Source of the DNA: Neisseriaceae bacterium
GTDB lineage: Bacteria; Pseudomonadota; Gammaproteobacteria; Burkholderiales; Neisseriaceae
Direction: 5' to 3'
Assembly: GCA_017934045.1 (NCBI GenBank)
Contig: JAGBKK010000031.1
Coordinates: 16,825 to 80,824 of the forward strand
DNA length: 64,000 bases
The notes beneath the pieces were generated by a model. The model saw nothing but the letters and a program-made list of their open reading frames with translations. It had not been told where the DNA came from and made no database searches. Shown in pieces: positions 17,083 through 25,515 of this stretch; positions within the stretch are counted from its first letter, which is position 1; each line of letters opens with the position of its first letter. The position numbers and the translations under genes are program-made.

Positions 17083-17100
17083 GTGGGCTGACAAGCCCAC
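17083..17100. repeat. Small GTGGGC hairpin
   Basis: GTGGGCT and AGCCCAC pair around a 4-base loop, followed by CCTA, the same core as at 6090 and 25395. It lies between ychF and fxsA and may act as a weak terminator of ychF on the minus strand. Confidence 0.5.
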
Positions 17101-17109
17101 CCTATGGTG

Positions 17110-18201
17110 TTATACATTAAACAAAAAGTGAATCACATCGCCGTCTGCGACAATATATTCCTTGCCTTCGGCACGCATTTTGCCTGCTTCTTTGGCTTTG
17201 GTTTCGCCACCTAACTCGATAAAATCTTGATAAGCAATCACTTGGGCGCGAATAAAACCGCGTTCAAAATCGGTGTGAATCACACCAGCGGCTTGTGGGG
17301 CGGTGTCGCCTTTGTGGATTGTCCAAGCACGCACTTCTTTTACGCCTGCGGTGAAATAAGTTTGCAAGCCTAATAAGTCGTAACCTGCTCGAATTAAGCG
17401 GTTTAATCCTGGTTCGGTTAAACCCATTTCGCTTAAAAATTCCGCTTTATCCGCGTCTTCTAAATCGGCAATTTCCGCCTCAATCGCCGCACACACCGCA
17501 ACTACGGGCGAATTTTCTTGGCTAGCAAATTCTTGCAAACGCTCGATATAAGGGTTATTTTCAAAACCGTCTTCCGCCACATTTGCCACATACATAGCAG
17601 GCTTAATCGTCAATAAACACAAGGGTTTTAAAAGTAGTTTTTCTTCGTCCGATAACCCTAACGAACGCACGGATTTGGCTTCGTTCAAAGATGGCAGAAT
17701 TTTTTGCAACACAGCCACTAATTTTTGTGCGTCTTTATCGCCACTTTTTGCCTTTTTCTCTTCGCGGCTAATTGCTTTTTCCACAGACGCTAAATCCGCC
17801 AAAGCGAGTTCAGTGGCAATGGTTTCAATATCGGCAATCGGATCAACCCTGCCCGCAACATGCACCACATTATCATCGTCAAAACAACGCACCACATTCA
17901 CGATTGCGTCCGTTTCACGAATATTCGCCAAAAATTGATTGCCCAAACCTTCGCCCTTGCTCGCCCCTGCCACCAGCCCTGCAATATCCACAAACTCCAC
18001 CACCGCAGGCAAGATGCGTTGCGGATTGACAATTTTGGCTAACTCATTTAAGCGTGGGTCTGGCACTTCCACAATGCCCACATTCGGCTCAATCGTGCAG
18101 AAAGGATAATTCGCTGCTTCAATGCCCGCCTTGGTTAAAGCGTTAAATAAAGTGGATTTCCCCACATTCGGCAAACCCACAATGCCACATTTCAAACTCA
18201 T
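17110..18201 (-). CDS. ychF: Redox-regulated ATPase YchF (Obg-like)
   Basis: A 363-residue YchF, full length. G1 is [14 protein letters not shown] at the start, G3 is [10 protein letters not shown], and the C-terminal TGS domain holds [17 protein letters not shown] and [10 protein letters not shown]. YchF/OLA1 hydrolyses ATP rather than GTP and binds ribosomes, with a role in stress responses. Upstream (18202-18249) there is little room for a promoter before the Correia-like element at 18250, so the element may supply or influence the promoter. Confidence 0.96.
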   Translation of the reverse strand: MSLKCGIVGLPNVGKSTLFNALTKAGIEAANYPFCTIEPNVGIVEVPDPRLNELAKIVNPQRILPAVVEFVDIAGLVAGASKGEGLGNQFLANIRETDAIVNVVRCFDDDNVVHVAGRVDPIADIETIATELALADLASVEKAISREEKKAKSGDKDAQKLVAVLQKILPSLNEAKSVRSLGLSDEEKLLLKPLCLLTIKPAMYVANVAEDGFENNPYIERLQEFASQENSPVVAVCAAIEAEIADLEDADKAEFLSEMGLTEPGLNRLIRAGYDLLGLQTYFTAGVKEVRAWTIHKGDTAPQAAGVIHTDFERGFIRAQVIAYQDFIELGGETKAKEAGKMRAEGKEYIVADGDVIHFLFNV

Positions 18202-18249
18202 AATTTGTGCTTTCGATTTAAGATTTAAAAATGGCGTATTTTAACACGG

Positions 18250-18461
18250 TATAGTCGTTAAACTTCAAAACACTAATGCGTTGTCTCGCCTTGCCGTATT
18301 AGTTATATACTGTCTGCGGCTCGCCGCCTGTTATAGTCAAACAACTTCAAAATTGAAATGCGTTGGTTCTCCTTGCCGTATTATTTATACTGTCTTCGGA
18401 AAACCGCCTGTTTCACTTTTGAAGTTGTTTGACTATATTGTTTTGAAGTTTAACGACTATA
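18250..18461. repeat. Correia-like element, type B, interrupted by a type A copy
   Basis: Outer element with termini TAGTCGTTAAACTTC and reverse complement, split by the type A copy at 18332-18437. Removing the inner copy and one TA leaves a 108-bp element whose joint reads CCTGTTATTGTTTT, the same as the intact type B copy at 24256. Its interior TGTCTGCGGCTCGCCGCC is close to the Neisseria Correia interior as remembered. Confidence 0.88.
18332..18437. repeat. Correia-like element, type A, copy 2 (nested)
   Basis: 106 bp with termini TAGTCAAACAACTTC and reverse complement, inserted at a TA inside the type B element. The interior reads GCGTTGGTTCTCCTTGCCG and TATACTGTCTTCGGAAAACC, nearly identical to the reverse complement of copy 1 at 13443. 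Confidence 0.9.
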
Positions 18462-18468
18462 GAAAAAT

Positions 18469-18511
18469 TTTCAGGCTGCCTGAAAAATAGAAGTGTTCAG
18501 GCAGCCTGAAA
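18469..18511. repeat. Inverted pair of uptake sequences
   Basis: TTTCAGGCTGCCTGAAA at 18469-18485 and TTCAGGCAGCCTGAA at 18496-18510 face each other across about 10 bases and can form a long hairpin. Placed after the stop of the membrane gene at 18532 (minus strand), this is a likely terminator. Confidence 0.65.
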
Positions 18512-18531
18512 GTCAAATGATTGTATTTCAA

Positions 18532-18897
18532 TTATGCTTCTTTACGGCTACAACTGCACCACAAGAGTAACAGCGGTACAATCACCAACCACGCATACGC
18601 CATAATGCTGGCGGTGCTGGCTATGTGAAATAGCCAATCAACATAATAATTCAAATGCGTATGGGCGGAATGGAAGAAAACAGGCAGGGCAAAAAATGCC
18701 ACCACGCCGCTTAATAGAGTGAAGAGTAGGGCAGGTCGCCAAACACGATACCAGTTTTTGAATGCAACGCGTTTTGCCAATGCCCACGCCCACGGAATAA
18801 TAATGCCTGCCACAATCGCCGCACTTAAATGGGGATACGCCAAAATCAATTCATACACCATTAACAGTGCCATAAAAAATAAATCGCTTAAACTCAT
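18532..18897 (-). CDS. Small membrane protein linked to sulfide:quinone reductase-like gene
   Basis: A 121-residue protein with four predicted membrane helices, starting MSLSDLFFMALLMVYELIL. The start at 18897 has AAGGAG 8 bases upstream; the longer frame reaching 18972 overlaps the preceding gene and is rejected. It begins 11 bases after the stop of the flavoprotein gene, so the two are one operon. It may anchor the flavoprotein or help quinone contact, but this is inference; the family was not recognised with certainty. Confidence 0.7.
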   Translation of the reverse strand: MSLSDLFFMALLMVYELILAYPHLSAAIVAGIIIPWAWALAKRVAFKNWYRVWRPALLFTLLSGVVAFFALPVFFHSAHTHLNYYVDWLFHIASTASIMAYAWLVIVPLLLLWCSCSRKEA

Positions 18898-18908
18898 TGT
18901 GATACTCC

Positions 18909-20219
18909 TTATGCACGACCACGCAAAACCGTCATATACGCAGGTTTTAACATCACTTCTTCTAAATACCACGCAAAATAACTGGGCTGCAAGGGATTGA
19001 CCAGTGGAATGGTGGGGGTTAAATCGCCCTTGCCGTTAAATTCGACCAGCATAGCCTCGCCTTCTCGCACCAATAATGGGCAGGAAGTGTAACCGTCAAA
19101 TAATGCGTCAGGGGCTTGTCCATTCATTGTGCGAATGAGATTATGCACCACCACAGGCGTGCTTTTTTTCACCGTGGCAGCGGTTTTGCCACGCACCGTG
19201 CCATTCACATCACCCAAACCAAAAATATTCGGATATTTACTGTGTTGCAGGGTTTCAGAATGCACATTTAACCAGCCATTTGCATTGGCTAAATCGCTGT
19301 TTTTAAATACCACATCAGGGGCATACATTGGTGGCACAATATGAATAAAATCATAGTGTTCGGACGATTGTTCGCCTGTTTCAGGCTGCCTGAAATAAGC
19401 GGTTTGTTTGTCCATATCCACCCCCACTAATTGATGATGATAATGCACTTGTGGGGCAACTTCCAAAGTTTTCCATAATGCCAAAACTTTGTCTGCCACA
19501 GGTTTAACGCTGAAAATTGTGGTTTTTGGGGCGAAAAAATCCACTTGTGAAGCCCCAGCCGTGCCTGCTTGACGAATGCGGTCGGCTAACATAAAAGTCA
19601 TTTTTAAAGGTGCGCCTGCACATTTCATATCGGTTGGGGCAAGCGTCATAATGGCTCGACCGCCTTTTTTGCGGAAAGCGTCCATCGCATGCCAACTTGC
19701 CATTGCCGTTTCTGGGCTGTGATACACGCTGGCTAAACCATTCTGACCAAAGGATAAAATATCCAAGCCCTCAATTTCATCATACGCCAAACGCAAACCC
19801 GTGGCGACAATCAGATAATCATAAGGCAATTTATTACCGCTGTGGGTGATGACCATTTGTGCGTCAGGCTGAATTTCTGCCGCCGCTTCCTGAATCCAAC
19901 GCACGCCTTTGGGGATTAACTTATCGTTGTTGGCTTTGACCATATTGGTATCACGCCACACGCCTGTGGCAACCAAGGTGTAACCTGGTTGATAATTGTG
20001 TTCCCATTTGCCATCGACCATTGTAATTTGGGCATTGGGCAGTTGGCGACGCAAACGATGAGCCGCTGCCAAGCCTGCCAAACCACAACCCAAAATCACA
20101 ATGCGTGCATTTTTTTGAGAAGTTTCCGCTTGAATGGTGCTAAACGGCAAAGCCGCCGCCGCTACCCCTGCTGCCGTAAATTGTAAAAATTGACGGCGAT
20201 TGATGGAAAAGTCTTTCAT
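18909..20219 (-). CDS. FAD-dependent sulfide:quinone oxidoreductase-like protein
   Basis: A 436-residue flavoprotein with a Tat-type start (NRRQFLQFTAAGVAAAALP). FAD-binding IVILGCGLAGLAAAHRL follows at about residue 40, then a second dinucleotide motif (LIVATG) and GLGDVNG near residue 330. Two cysteine contexts of the sulfide:quinone reductase group are present: MKCAGAP and SCPLLV. Such enzymes oxidise sulfide to sulfur and reduce quinone; the Tat signal implies a periplasmic or membrane-outer location, as in flavocytochrome c-like relatives. An in-frame uptake-like sequence gives FRQPET. Confidence 0.82.
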   Translation of the reverse strand: MKDFSINRRQFLQFTAAGVAAAALPFSTIQAETSQKNARIVILGCGLAGLAAAHRLRRQLPNAQITMVDGKWEHNYQPGYTLVATGVWRDTNMVKANNDKLIPKGVRWIQEAAAEIQPDAQMVITHSGNKLPYDYLIVATGLRLAYDEIEGLDILSFGQNGLASVYHSPETAMASWHAMDAFRKKGGRAIMTLAPTDMKCAGAPLKMTFMLADRIRQAGTAGASQVDFFAPKTTIFSVKPVADKVLALWKTLEVAPQVHYHHQLVGVDMDKQTAYFRQPETGEQSSEHYDFIHIVPPMYAPDVVFKNSDLANANGWLNVHSETLQHSKYPNIFGLGDVNGTVRGKTAATVKKSTPVVVHNLIRTMNGQAPDALFDGYTSCPLLVREGEAMLVEFNGKGDLTPTIPLVNPLQPSYFAWYLEEVMLKPAYMTVLRGRA

Positions 20220-20310
20220 AACGATTTTCCTTTATTCTGTTTTAACTCATTGGTTTTATGCGTGTTTTATAAATAATGTCAATACGATGAATTTATATAA
20301 GTATAATATA

Positions 20311-20340
20311 ATATTCAATATAATTCAATAGTCAATATTA
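20311..20340. promoter_or_regulatory. AT-rich tandem repeat upstream of the sulfide:quinone reductase-like gene
   Basis: ATTCAATA occurs twice 10 bases apart (20313-20320 and 20323-20330), followed by TCAATATT (20332-20339), a one-helical-turn spacing. On the minus strand TTGACT (20331-20336) may be a -35 box for the gene starting at 20219. Repeats of this kind often bind a regulator; sulfide genes elsewhere are controlled by BigR/SqrR at AT-rich palindromes, but no such regulator gene is visible here. Confidence 0.4.
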
Positions 20341-20375
20341 AATAATCAGGTTGTTTTGTTTGTGATTATTTATAG

Positions 20376-21425
20376 TTAATGATTGCTTGCATTGTGCTTT
20401 TCAGGGAGCATTTCATTTAAGGCGTTCATCACCATATCAGGGGTTAATTTTTCCAAACAATCGGTATGTCCCAACGGGCAGGTGCGTTCAAAACACGGAC
20501 TGCACGGCATATTCAGCGACAAAATGCGCGCTTTATTCGATAAAGGGGGCGTATGATCTGGACTGGACGAACCATAAATGGCAATCAAAGGTAAATCGAG
20601 TGCGGCGGCAATGTGCATTAAACCTGAATCGTTGCAAATCACCGCATTCGACAGTGCCAATAAATCCACCGCTTCATCTAATGAAGTTTTACCGCACAAA
20701 CTTATGCCGATACCGCCTGATTGTTCGATAATTTGCTCTGCGGTGTCTGCGTCTTTATTCGAACCAAAATACCAAACCTGATAGCCTTGATCCACACAGC
20801 GTTGGGCGGTTTTGGCAAAATGATGCACTCGCCAGCGTTTGGCATCGCCATATTCCGCACCAGGACACATCGCAATAATGGGTTTATCGGTATTTAACTG
20901 AAATTTTTTCAGGCAGCCTTGTTGATTTTCGGTATTTGCCACCAAATGCGGTTGTGGCACGCTTTGCGGTATGCGGTCGGAAGATGAAAATGCCAAAGAA
21001 GCAAAACGATCCACCATTTTCGGCAACCGCAATTCGTCCAAAATGCGAATGTCGTTGAGTAAGCCGTAGCGATTTTCGCCCACAAAACCTGTGCGTTTGG
21101 GAATTTTGGCAAAATAGGGTACCAAAGCAGATTTCAACGAACCTGGCAAAACAATCGCTTGTGTGTAATGATTTTGGCGTAATTGTCTCCCTAAACGGTA
21201 TCGTGCAAAAATTTTAATATCGCCGTGCAGAAAAGGATTTTCAATGGTGTGATTGATTTCAGGCATGCGTTTCATCACTGCCAAAGACCATTTGGGGGCA
21301 AAGACATCAATCACCGCTTGTGGGTATTGACGGCGTAATAACATCAACAAGGGTTGTGCCATAACGCAATCGCCAATCCAAGAGGGGGCAATAATTAACA
21401 TTTTGTGCGAATCGTTTGACATCAT
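20376..21425 (-). CDS. waaF: Lipopolysaccharide heptosyltransferase II
   Basis: A 349-residue GT9 heptosyltransferase. It begins MLIIAPSWIGDCVMAQPLLMLL after a short N-terminal extension, and ends with the ADP-heptose-binding motif NDSGLMHIAAALDLPLIAIYGSSSPDHTPP and a CSPCFERTCPLGHTDC cysteine cluster typical of WaaF. It adds the second heptose to the inner core of lipooligosaccharide in the cytoplasm. The first Met pair lacks a clear ribosome site, so the start could be the Met at 21401. Confidence 0.93.
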   Translation of the reverse strand: MMSNDSHKMLIIAPSWIGDCVMAQPLLMLLRRQYPQAVIDVFAPKWSLAVMKRMPEINHTIENPFLHGDIKIFARYRLGRQLRQNHYTQAIVLPGSLKSALVPYFAKIPKRTGFVGENRYGLLNDIRILDELRLPKMVDRFASLAFSSSDRIPQSVPQPHLVANTENQQGCLKKFQLNTDKPIIAMCPGAEYGDAKRWRVHHFAKTAQRCVDQGYQVWYFGSNKDADTAEQIIEQSGGIGISLCGKTSLDEAVDLLALSNAVICNDSGLMHIAAALDLPLIAIYGSSSPDHTPPLSNKARILSLNMPCSPCFERTCPLGHTDCLEKLTPDMVMNALNEMLPEKHNASNH

Positions 21426-21521
21426 CGGTGAGACGGAAAGTTATTGGAAAAAAACATTATACGCTGTTATTGCCCAAGCACTTCAAAATTATCAATAGCA
21501 GACGACAGATGAAACGGTTAT

Positions 21522-22460
21522 TCAGGCTGCCTGAAAATGTTTTATTTGCCAACAGCGGTGAATTTTTTTATTGCGAAAGTCAAGCGGTACGGATTGTGCG
21601 GATATATCCTTAACGCTATATTTTTCGCTGATTTCATTGGCTAATTTGAAGGTGCGTAAATTATTAGAAAAATACAAAACGCCATTTGGCGATAATAATT
21701 TCATTGCTTGTTTAATCAATAAAATATGGTCGCGTTGTATATCGAATGAGTTTGCCATTTTTTTGCTATTGGAAAATGACGGTGGGTCAATGACGATTAA
21801 GTCAAATTGTTTGTTGGTTTGTTGTAAATAGGTTAATACATTTTCTCGAATAATAATATGTTGTTTTATATTGATATTATTGAGTTTGAAATTCTTTTCT
21901 GCCCATTCGCAATATGAATTAGATAAATCCACAGTTTCACTGTAAATTGCACCGCCTAATGCGGCATAAACGGTGAAACTGCCTGTATAAGCAAATAAAT
22001 TCAAAAAGCGTTTGCCTGCCGCTTCGTTTTTAATTCGCAATCGCGTATTTCTGTGGTCTAAAAATAAACCTGTGTCTAAATATTTATCTAAATTCACCCA
22101 AAAGGGTATGCCGTTTTCGCTAACAATAAAATCTTCACCCAAAATACCTGTTTTTTGATATTGCTCATCGCCTTTTTGTTTTTGACGCACTTTATAATGC
22201 ACTTTGTCTGGCGTGCAGTCGGTTGCCAGACACACTGACTGTACGGCGTTTTGTCGCTCTTCATCTGCTATGTTTTTATGCGGCGTGTGGTATTCATAAA
22301 TCACGCGTTGATCGGCATAAATATCCACAGCAAAAGGAAATTCGGGAATATCCTTATCATAAATACGATAGGCATCAATATTTTGTTTTCGCATTAACTT
22401 ACTGAAATGCTTGAAGTTTTTATTTATGCGATTGGTCAGAGCGGTAAAATCTTTATTCAT
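21522..22460 (-). CDS. RlmK-like 23S rRNA methyltransferase
   Basis: A 312-residue class I methyltransferase like the C-terminal half of enterobacterial RlmL (the RlmK part, which makes m7G2069) and related to RlmI. KYLDTGLFLDHRNTR and FLNLFAYTGSFTVYAALGGA (SAM loop) are followed by the catalytic-type motif DLIVIDPPSFSNSKKM. The N-terminal half of RlmL (THUMP and m2G domain) is not in the window. The last residues FQAA and TGA stop are supplied by an uptake sequence. Confidence 0.83.
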   Translation of the reverse strand: MNKDFTALTNRINKNFKHFSKLMRKQNIDAYRIYDKDIPEFPFAVDIYADQRVIYEYHTPHKNIADEERQNAVQSVCLATDCTPDKVHYKVRQKQKGDEQYQKTGILGEDFIVSENGIPFWVNLDKYLDTGLFLDHRNTRLRIKNEAAGKRFLNLFAYTGSFTVYAALGGAIYSETVDLSNSYCEWAEKNFKLNNINIKQHIIIRENVLTYLQQTNKQFDLIVIDPPSFSNSKKMANSFDIQRDHILLIKQAMKLLSPNGVLYFSNNLRTFKLANEISEKYSVKDISAQSVPLDFRNKKIHRCWQIKHFQAA

Positions 22461-22547
22461 ATCAAATTATTTGTGGTTAATTAGTGATATAGTTTGTTTT
22501 CAGGCTGCCTGAAAAGGCTTATTTTACATTGATACGAAAGTTTTGCG

Positions 22548-23180
22548 ATGAATTTACACGATATTCGCCAAGATTATGCCAAGCAAGAATTGTCGCTTAA
22601 TGACTGTGCGGCGTTGCCGATGACGCAGTTTCAAGCGTGGTTGCAACAAGCAATGGACGCACAAGTGAATGAACCCACGGCAATGAATGTGGCAACGGTT
22701 GATGAGTCAGGCAAGCCGTCCGCACGCATTGTGTTGCTGAAAGAAGTTGATGATGAAGGCTTTGTTTTTTTTACCAATTATCAAAGTCATAAGGGTAGGG
22801 CGATTGCACATTGTCAATTTGTGGCATTGACTTTTTTCTGGCCAGAATTGGAACGACAAGTGCGTGTGGTGGGGGTGATTGAAAAATTAGACGATGAAAA
22901 ATCTGATGAATATTTTGCGTCTCGTCCATACACCAGCCGCATTGGGGCGTGGGCAAGTCATCAAAGCGAGCCATTAGGCAGTAAAGAAGCTCTGATGGCA
23001 AGAGCCGCCATTATCGCTGCCAAACACCCATTAAATGTACCGCGTCCGCCACATTGGGGTGGCTATATTGTGCGTCCCGAAGAGATGGAATTTTGGCAAG
23101 GTCGCCCCAGCCGCTTGCACGATAGAATTTGTTATCGACAACACAAAGGGCAATGGACAAAAGAGCGATTATCACCCTAA
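22548..23180 (+). CDS. pdxH: Pyridoxamine 5'-phosphate oxidase
   Basis: A 210-residue Pdx[31 protein letters not shown] covers the FMN/PLP-binding strands, and the C-terminal [29 protein letters not shown] is the family signature. It oxidises pyridoxamine or pyridoxine 5'-phosphate to pyridoxal phosphate, completing the pathway that includes pdxJ at 13669. Single gene between divergent and unrelated neighbours. Confidence 0.95.
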   Translation: MNLHDIRQDYAKQELSLNDCAALPMTQFQAWLQQAMDAQVNEPTAMNVATVDESGKPSARIVLLKEVDDEGFVFFTNYQSHKGRAIAHCQFVALTFFWPELERQVRVVGVIEKLDDEKSDEYFASRPYTSRIGAWASHQSEPLGSKEALMARAAIIAAKHPLNVPRPPHWGGYIVRPEEMEFWQGRPSRLHDRICYRQHKGQWTKERLSP

Positions 23181-23350
23181 CGCACTGATTTGATTCATAT
23201 CATATTTTTATTATTTCGTATTTTTATAAAAAACATTGAATATCATACAGATAATCAATAATTGCTGATTGTGCGTCTATATTTTTATCTTGTCAAAAAT
23301 TAAGAAAAATGATAAGGTTAGACACATTTTTGATAAACGGGAGCGGTGTA

Positions 23351-24190
23351 ATGTTGAATGTTTGGCGTAATTGGTTTATTGACCCTGAAAGTGGTTTGCC
23401 TTGGGCAACGGTGATGATGTTTCCTTGGTTGAAATATGGTGCAACGGAAAAACCAACCATATCAAGCAAAATCAAAATAGAAATGCCACAAAAAATTCAC
23501 AAAGCAACACCGAGTACCCCAAAAGCCAAAACAACGGTGTCCAAAAAAAGCACAAGCAGTAAAAGTAAATCGGCAAGTGTTACCGCGAAAAAAACATCTG
23601 TTCAAAGCAATTTGCCCATTAAAGCACCGAAAAACGCTTTGATACCTGTGGCTGTTGCAGAAAAAACAGTCGCTAAACCCAAAACAACTGTTCAGAAAAA
23701 AACTGCAAGCACCAGCGTTCAATCCAATGAAAAGAAAGTGCTGACAGAAAAAAGTAAGGCAAAAACGCAAACCAAAGAAACGCTACCTTTGGATTTGCCT
23801 GTTGCGGTTTCTGAACCAACAAACAACACCAAAAAAACGGTAAGCAAGAAAGTGGAATTTTCTAATGAAAGCGAAGTCGTGGCATTGGCAAGTGAAAAAA
23901 AATTCACGCCAATTTCTACCGAAAAATTGCCGATTGAAGTGCAAAATTTAATCACCCAAACCAATCCATCTTCGCCCAAAGCACAAATTCGCGAAGTGAT
24001 TGCACTGTTAAGTGCCAATGATTGGGTGTCCAGTGTCGCTTTGGCGGATAAACTGCAATACAAAGCCAGCCAGTTAGAAACCTTGCATTTAACGCCAATG
24101 GTCAATAGTGGGCAATTAGCGTTGCGTTATCCGCAAGAAATCAATCACCCTGAACAAGCGTATCGTACTGTAAATAAAGTAAAAAAATAA
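23351..24190 (+). CDS. Hypothetical protein with Lys/Ser/Thr-rich linker and C-terminal helical domain
   Basis: A 279-residue protein in three parts: a Trp-rich start (MLNVWRNWFIDPESGLPW to MMFPWLKYG), a roughly 170-residue low-complexity Lys/Thr/Ser/Pro/Val linker, and a C-terminal domain of about 65 residues (AQIREVIALLSANDWVSSVALADKLQYKASQLE) that looks like a small winged-helix fold. The start at 23351 has GGGAG upstream; a Met at 23309 is less likely. The basic linker suggests nucleic-acid contact, but the family was not recognised. A strong terminator follows. Confidence 0.65.
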   Translation: MLNVWRNWFIDPESGLPWATVMMFPWLKYGATEKPTISSKIKIEMPQKIHKATPSTPKAKTTVSKKSTSSKSKSASVTAKKTSVQSNLPIKAPKNALIPVAVAEKTVAKPKTTVQKKTASTSVQSNEKKVLTEKSKAKTQTKETLPLDLPVAVSEPTNNTKKTVSKKVEFSNESEVVALASEKKFTPISTEKLPIEVQNLITQTNPSSPKAQIREVIALLSANDWVSSVALADKLQYKASQLETLHLTPMVNSGQLALRYPQEINHPEQAYRTVNKVKK

Positions 24191-24206
24191 TTGTTACAGA
24201 TAAAAA

Positions 24207-24236
24207 AACCTTGAATAATGTTTCAAGGTTTTTTTT
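24207..24236 (+). terminator. Rho-independent terminator
   Basis: AACCTTGAA and TTCAAGGTT form a 9-bp stem with a 6-base loop, followed by six more T residues, directly after the gene at 23351. Confidence 0.88.
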
Positions 24237-24255
24237 CAGGCAGCCTGAAAAGCAT

Positions 24256-24362
24256 TATAGTCGTTAAACTTCAAAACACTAATGCGTTGGCTCGCCTTGC
24301 TGTATTATTTATACTGTCTGCGTCTCGCCGCCTGTTATTGTTTTTGAAGTTTAACGACTATA
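24256..24362. repeat. Correia-like element, type B, copy 2 (intact)
   Basis: 107 bp including TA at each end, with termini TAGTCGTTAAACTTC and reverse complement, and interior GCGTTGGCTCGCCTTGC and TTTATACTGTCTGCG. It shows the undisturbed sequence CCTGTTATTGTTTTTG at the place where the copy at 18250 is interrupted. It sits between the gene at 23351 and aroQ. Confidence 0.9.
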
Positions 24363-24431
24363 AAATCGCATAAAGTCATAGACAAAACGCCCATTTTGCA
24401 GGAAAATGTCGGTATCTTTATGCGAATTGCG

Positions 24432-24887
24432 ATGAAAATGTCAAAAACGGTGCTTATTTTAAACGGTCCTAATTTGAATTTGTTAGGCACACGAGAGCCG
24501 CATATTTATGGGGCAGAAACATTGGCAGATGTTGAGCAACAACTTGCCGCACAAGCCAACGCTTTGGGCGTTGGTGTTGATTTTTTGCAAAGCAATTCGG
24601 AAGGGGTTTTAATCGATAAAATCCACGCCGCCAAAGATAACGGCGTGGGTTTTGTCATCATCAATCCTGGCGGACTGACGCATACCAGTGTCGCTCTGCG
24701 AGACGCATTTCTCGGCGTGGGCTTGCCCTTTGTCGAAGTGCATATTTCTAATGTTCATAAACGTGAACCGTTTCGCCGTCATTCTTATTTGTCGGATATT
24801 GCACAAGGTATGATTGCGGGTTTAGGTACCGCTGGATACGGTTATGCGTTGCAATTTGCCGTTAAATTTTTACAGGCAAATCAATAA
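24432..24887 (+). CDS. aroQ: 3-dehydroquinate dehydratase, type II
   Basis: A protein of about 151 residues, normal for type II dehydroquinase. [18 protein letters not shown] carries the catalytic Arg and Tyr, LQSNSEG the Asn/Glu pair, [17 protein letters not shown] the substrate loop and [15 protein letters not shown] the catalytic His. It makes 3-dehydroshikimate in the shikimate pathway (aroA is at 50713). Several ATG codons precede the conserved start; 24432 or 24438 fits the family length and none has a good ribosome site. accB follows by 15 bases. Confidence 0.93.
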   Translation: MKMSKTVLILNGPNLNLLGTREPHIYGAETLADVEQQLAAQANALGVGVDFLQSNSEGVLIDKIHAAKDNGVGFVIINPGGLTHTSVALRDAFLGVGLPFVEVHISNVHKREPFRRHSYLSDIAQGMIAGLGTAGYGYALQFAVKFLQANQ

Positions 24888-24902
24888 TTTAAGGATAATA
24901 TA

Positions 24903-25370
24903 ATGGATTTACGCAAACTCAAAAAACTCATCGATTTGGTTGAAGAATCAGGCATTGCCGAGATTGAAGTTACCGAAGGTGAGGAAAAAGTGCGTATCAC
25001 ACGCACACAAGCTAATGCTCAACCTGCAATGTTTGCTCCGCCGCCGATGGCGTTTGCTGCTCCTGCTGCTCAACCTGCAGCCGCTCCTGCGGTTCAATCT
25101 GCTGCCGCTCCTGCAACTGAACAACCGCAAGCGTCTGGTCATACGATGACTTCGCCGATGGTGGGTACTTTCTATCGTAAGCCAAGCCCTGCTTCTCCTG
25201 CGTTTGTGGAAGTGGGTCAAAAAGTGAATGCGGGCGATACGGTGTGCATTATTGAAGCGATGAAGTTGATGAACGAAATCGAAGCCGATGTGTCTGGCAC
25301 GATTAAAGCCATTTTGGTGAATGACGGAGAGCCTGTGGAATACGGTGCACCGTTGTTTGTGATTGAATAA
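24903..25370 (+). CDS. accB: Acetyl-CoA carboxylase biotin carboxyl carrier protein
   Basis: A 155-residue BCCP: N-terminal helical part [22 protein letters not shown], an Ala/Pro/Gln-rich flexible linker (about residues 40-80) and the biotinyl domain [22 protein letters not shown] with the biotinylation site EAMKLMNEI near residue 120. It carries carboxybiotin between AccC and the carboxyltransferase for malonyl-CoA synthesis. AAGGAT precedes the ATG. accC follows after 145 bp that hold uptake sequences and a large inverted repeat. Confidence 0.97.
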   Translation: MDLRKLKKLIDLVEESGIAEIEVTEGEEKVRITRTQANAQPAMFAPPPMAFAAPAAQPAAAPAVQSAAAPATEQPQASGHTMTSPMVGTFYRKPSPASPAFVEVGQKVNAGDTVCIIEAMKLMNEIEADVSGTIKAILVNDGEPVEYGAPLFVIE

Positions 25371-25394
25371 TCTTTTCAGGCAGCCTGAACCACC

Positions 25395-25471
25395 GTAGGG
25401 TGGGCATTCTTGCCCACCGAAATTCCATTTAATTTTATCAGGCAAATGGTGGGCAGGAATGCCCACCCTAC
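25395..25471. repeat. 24-bp inverted repeat in the accB-accC gap
   Basis: Arms 25395-25418 (beginning GTAGGGTGGGCATTC) and 25448-25471 (ending AATGCCCACCCTAC) match at 23 of 24 positions across a 29-base loop. Each arm also contains its own GGTGGGC/GCCCACC hairpin. Related short copies lie at 6090 and 17083. It could form a strong mRNA hairpin that adjusts the accB to accC ratio or protects message ends. Confidence 0.8.
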
Positions 25472-25515
25472 AATAAATATTTCAGGCTGCCTGAAACTTT
25501 ATCGGAAGAAATATT

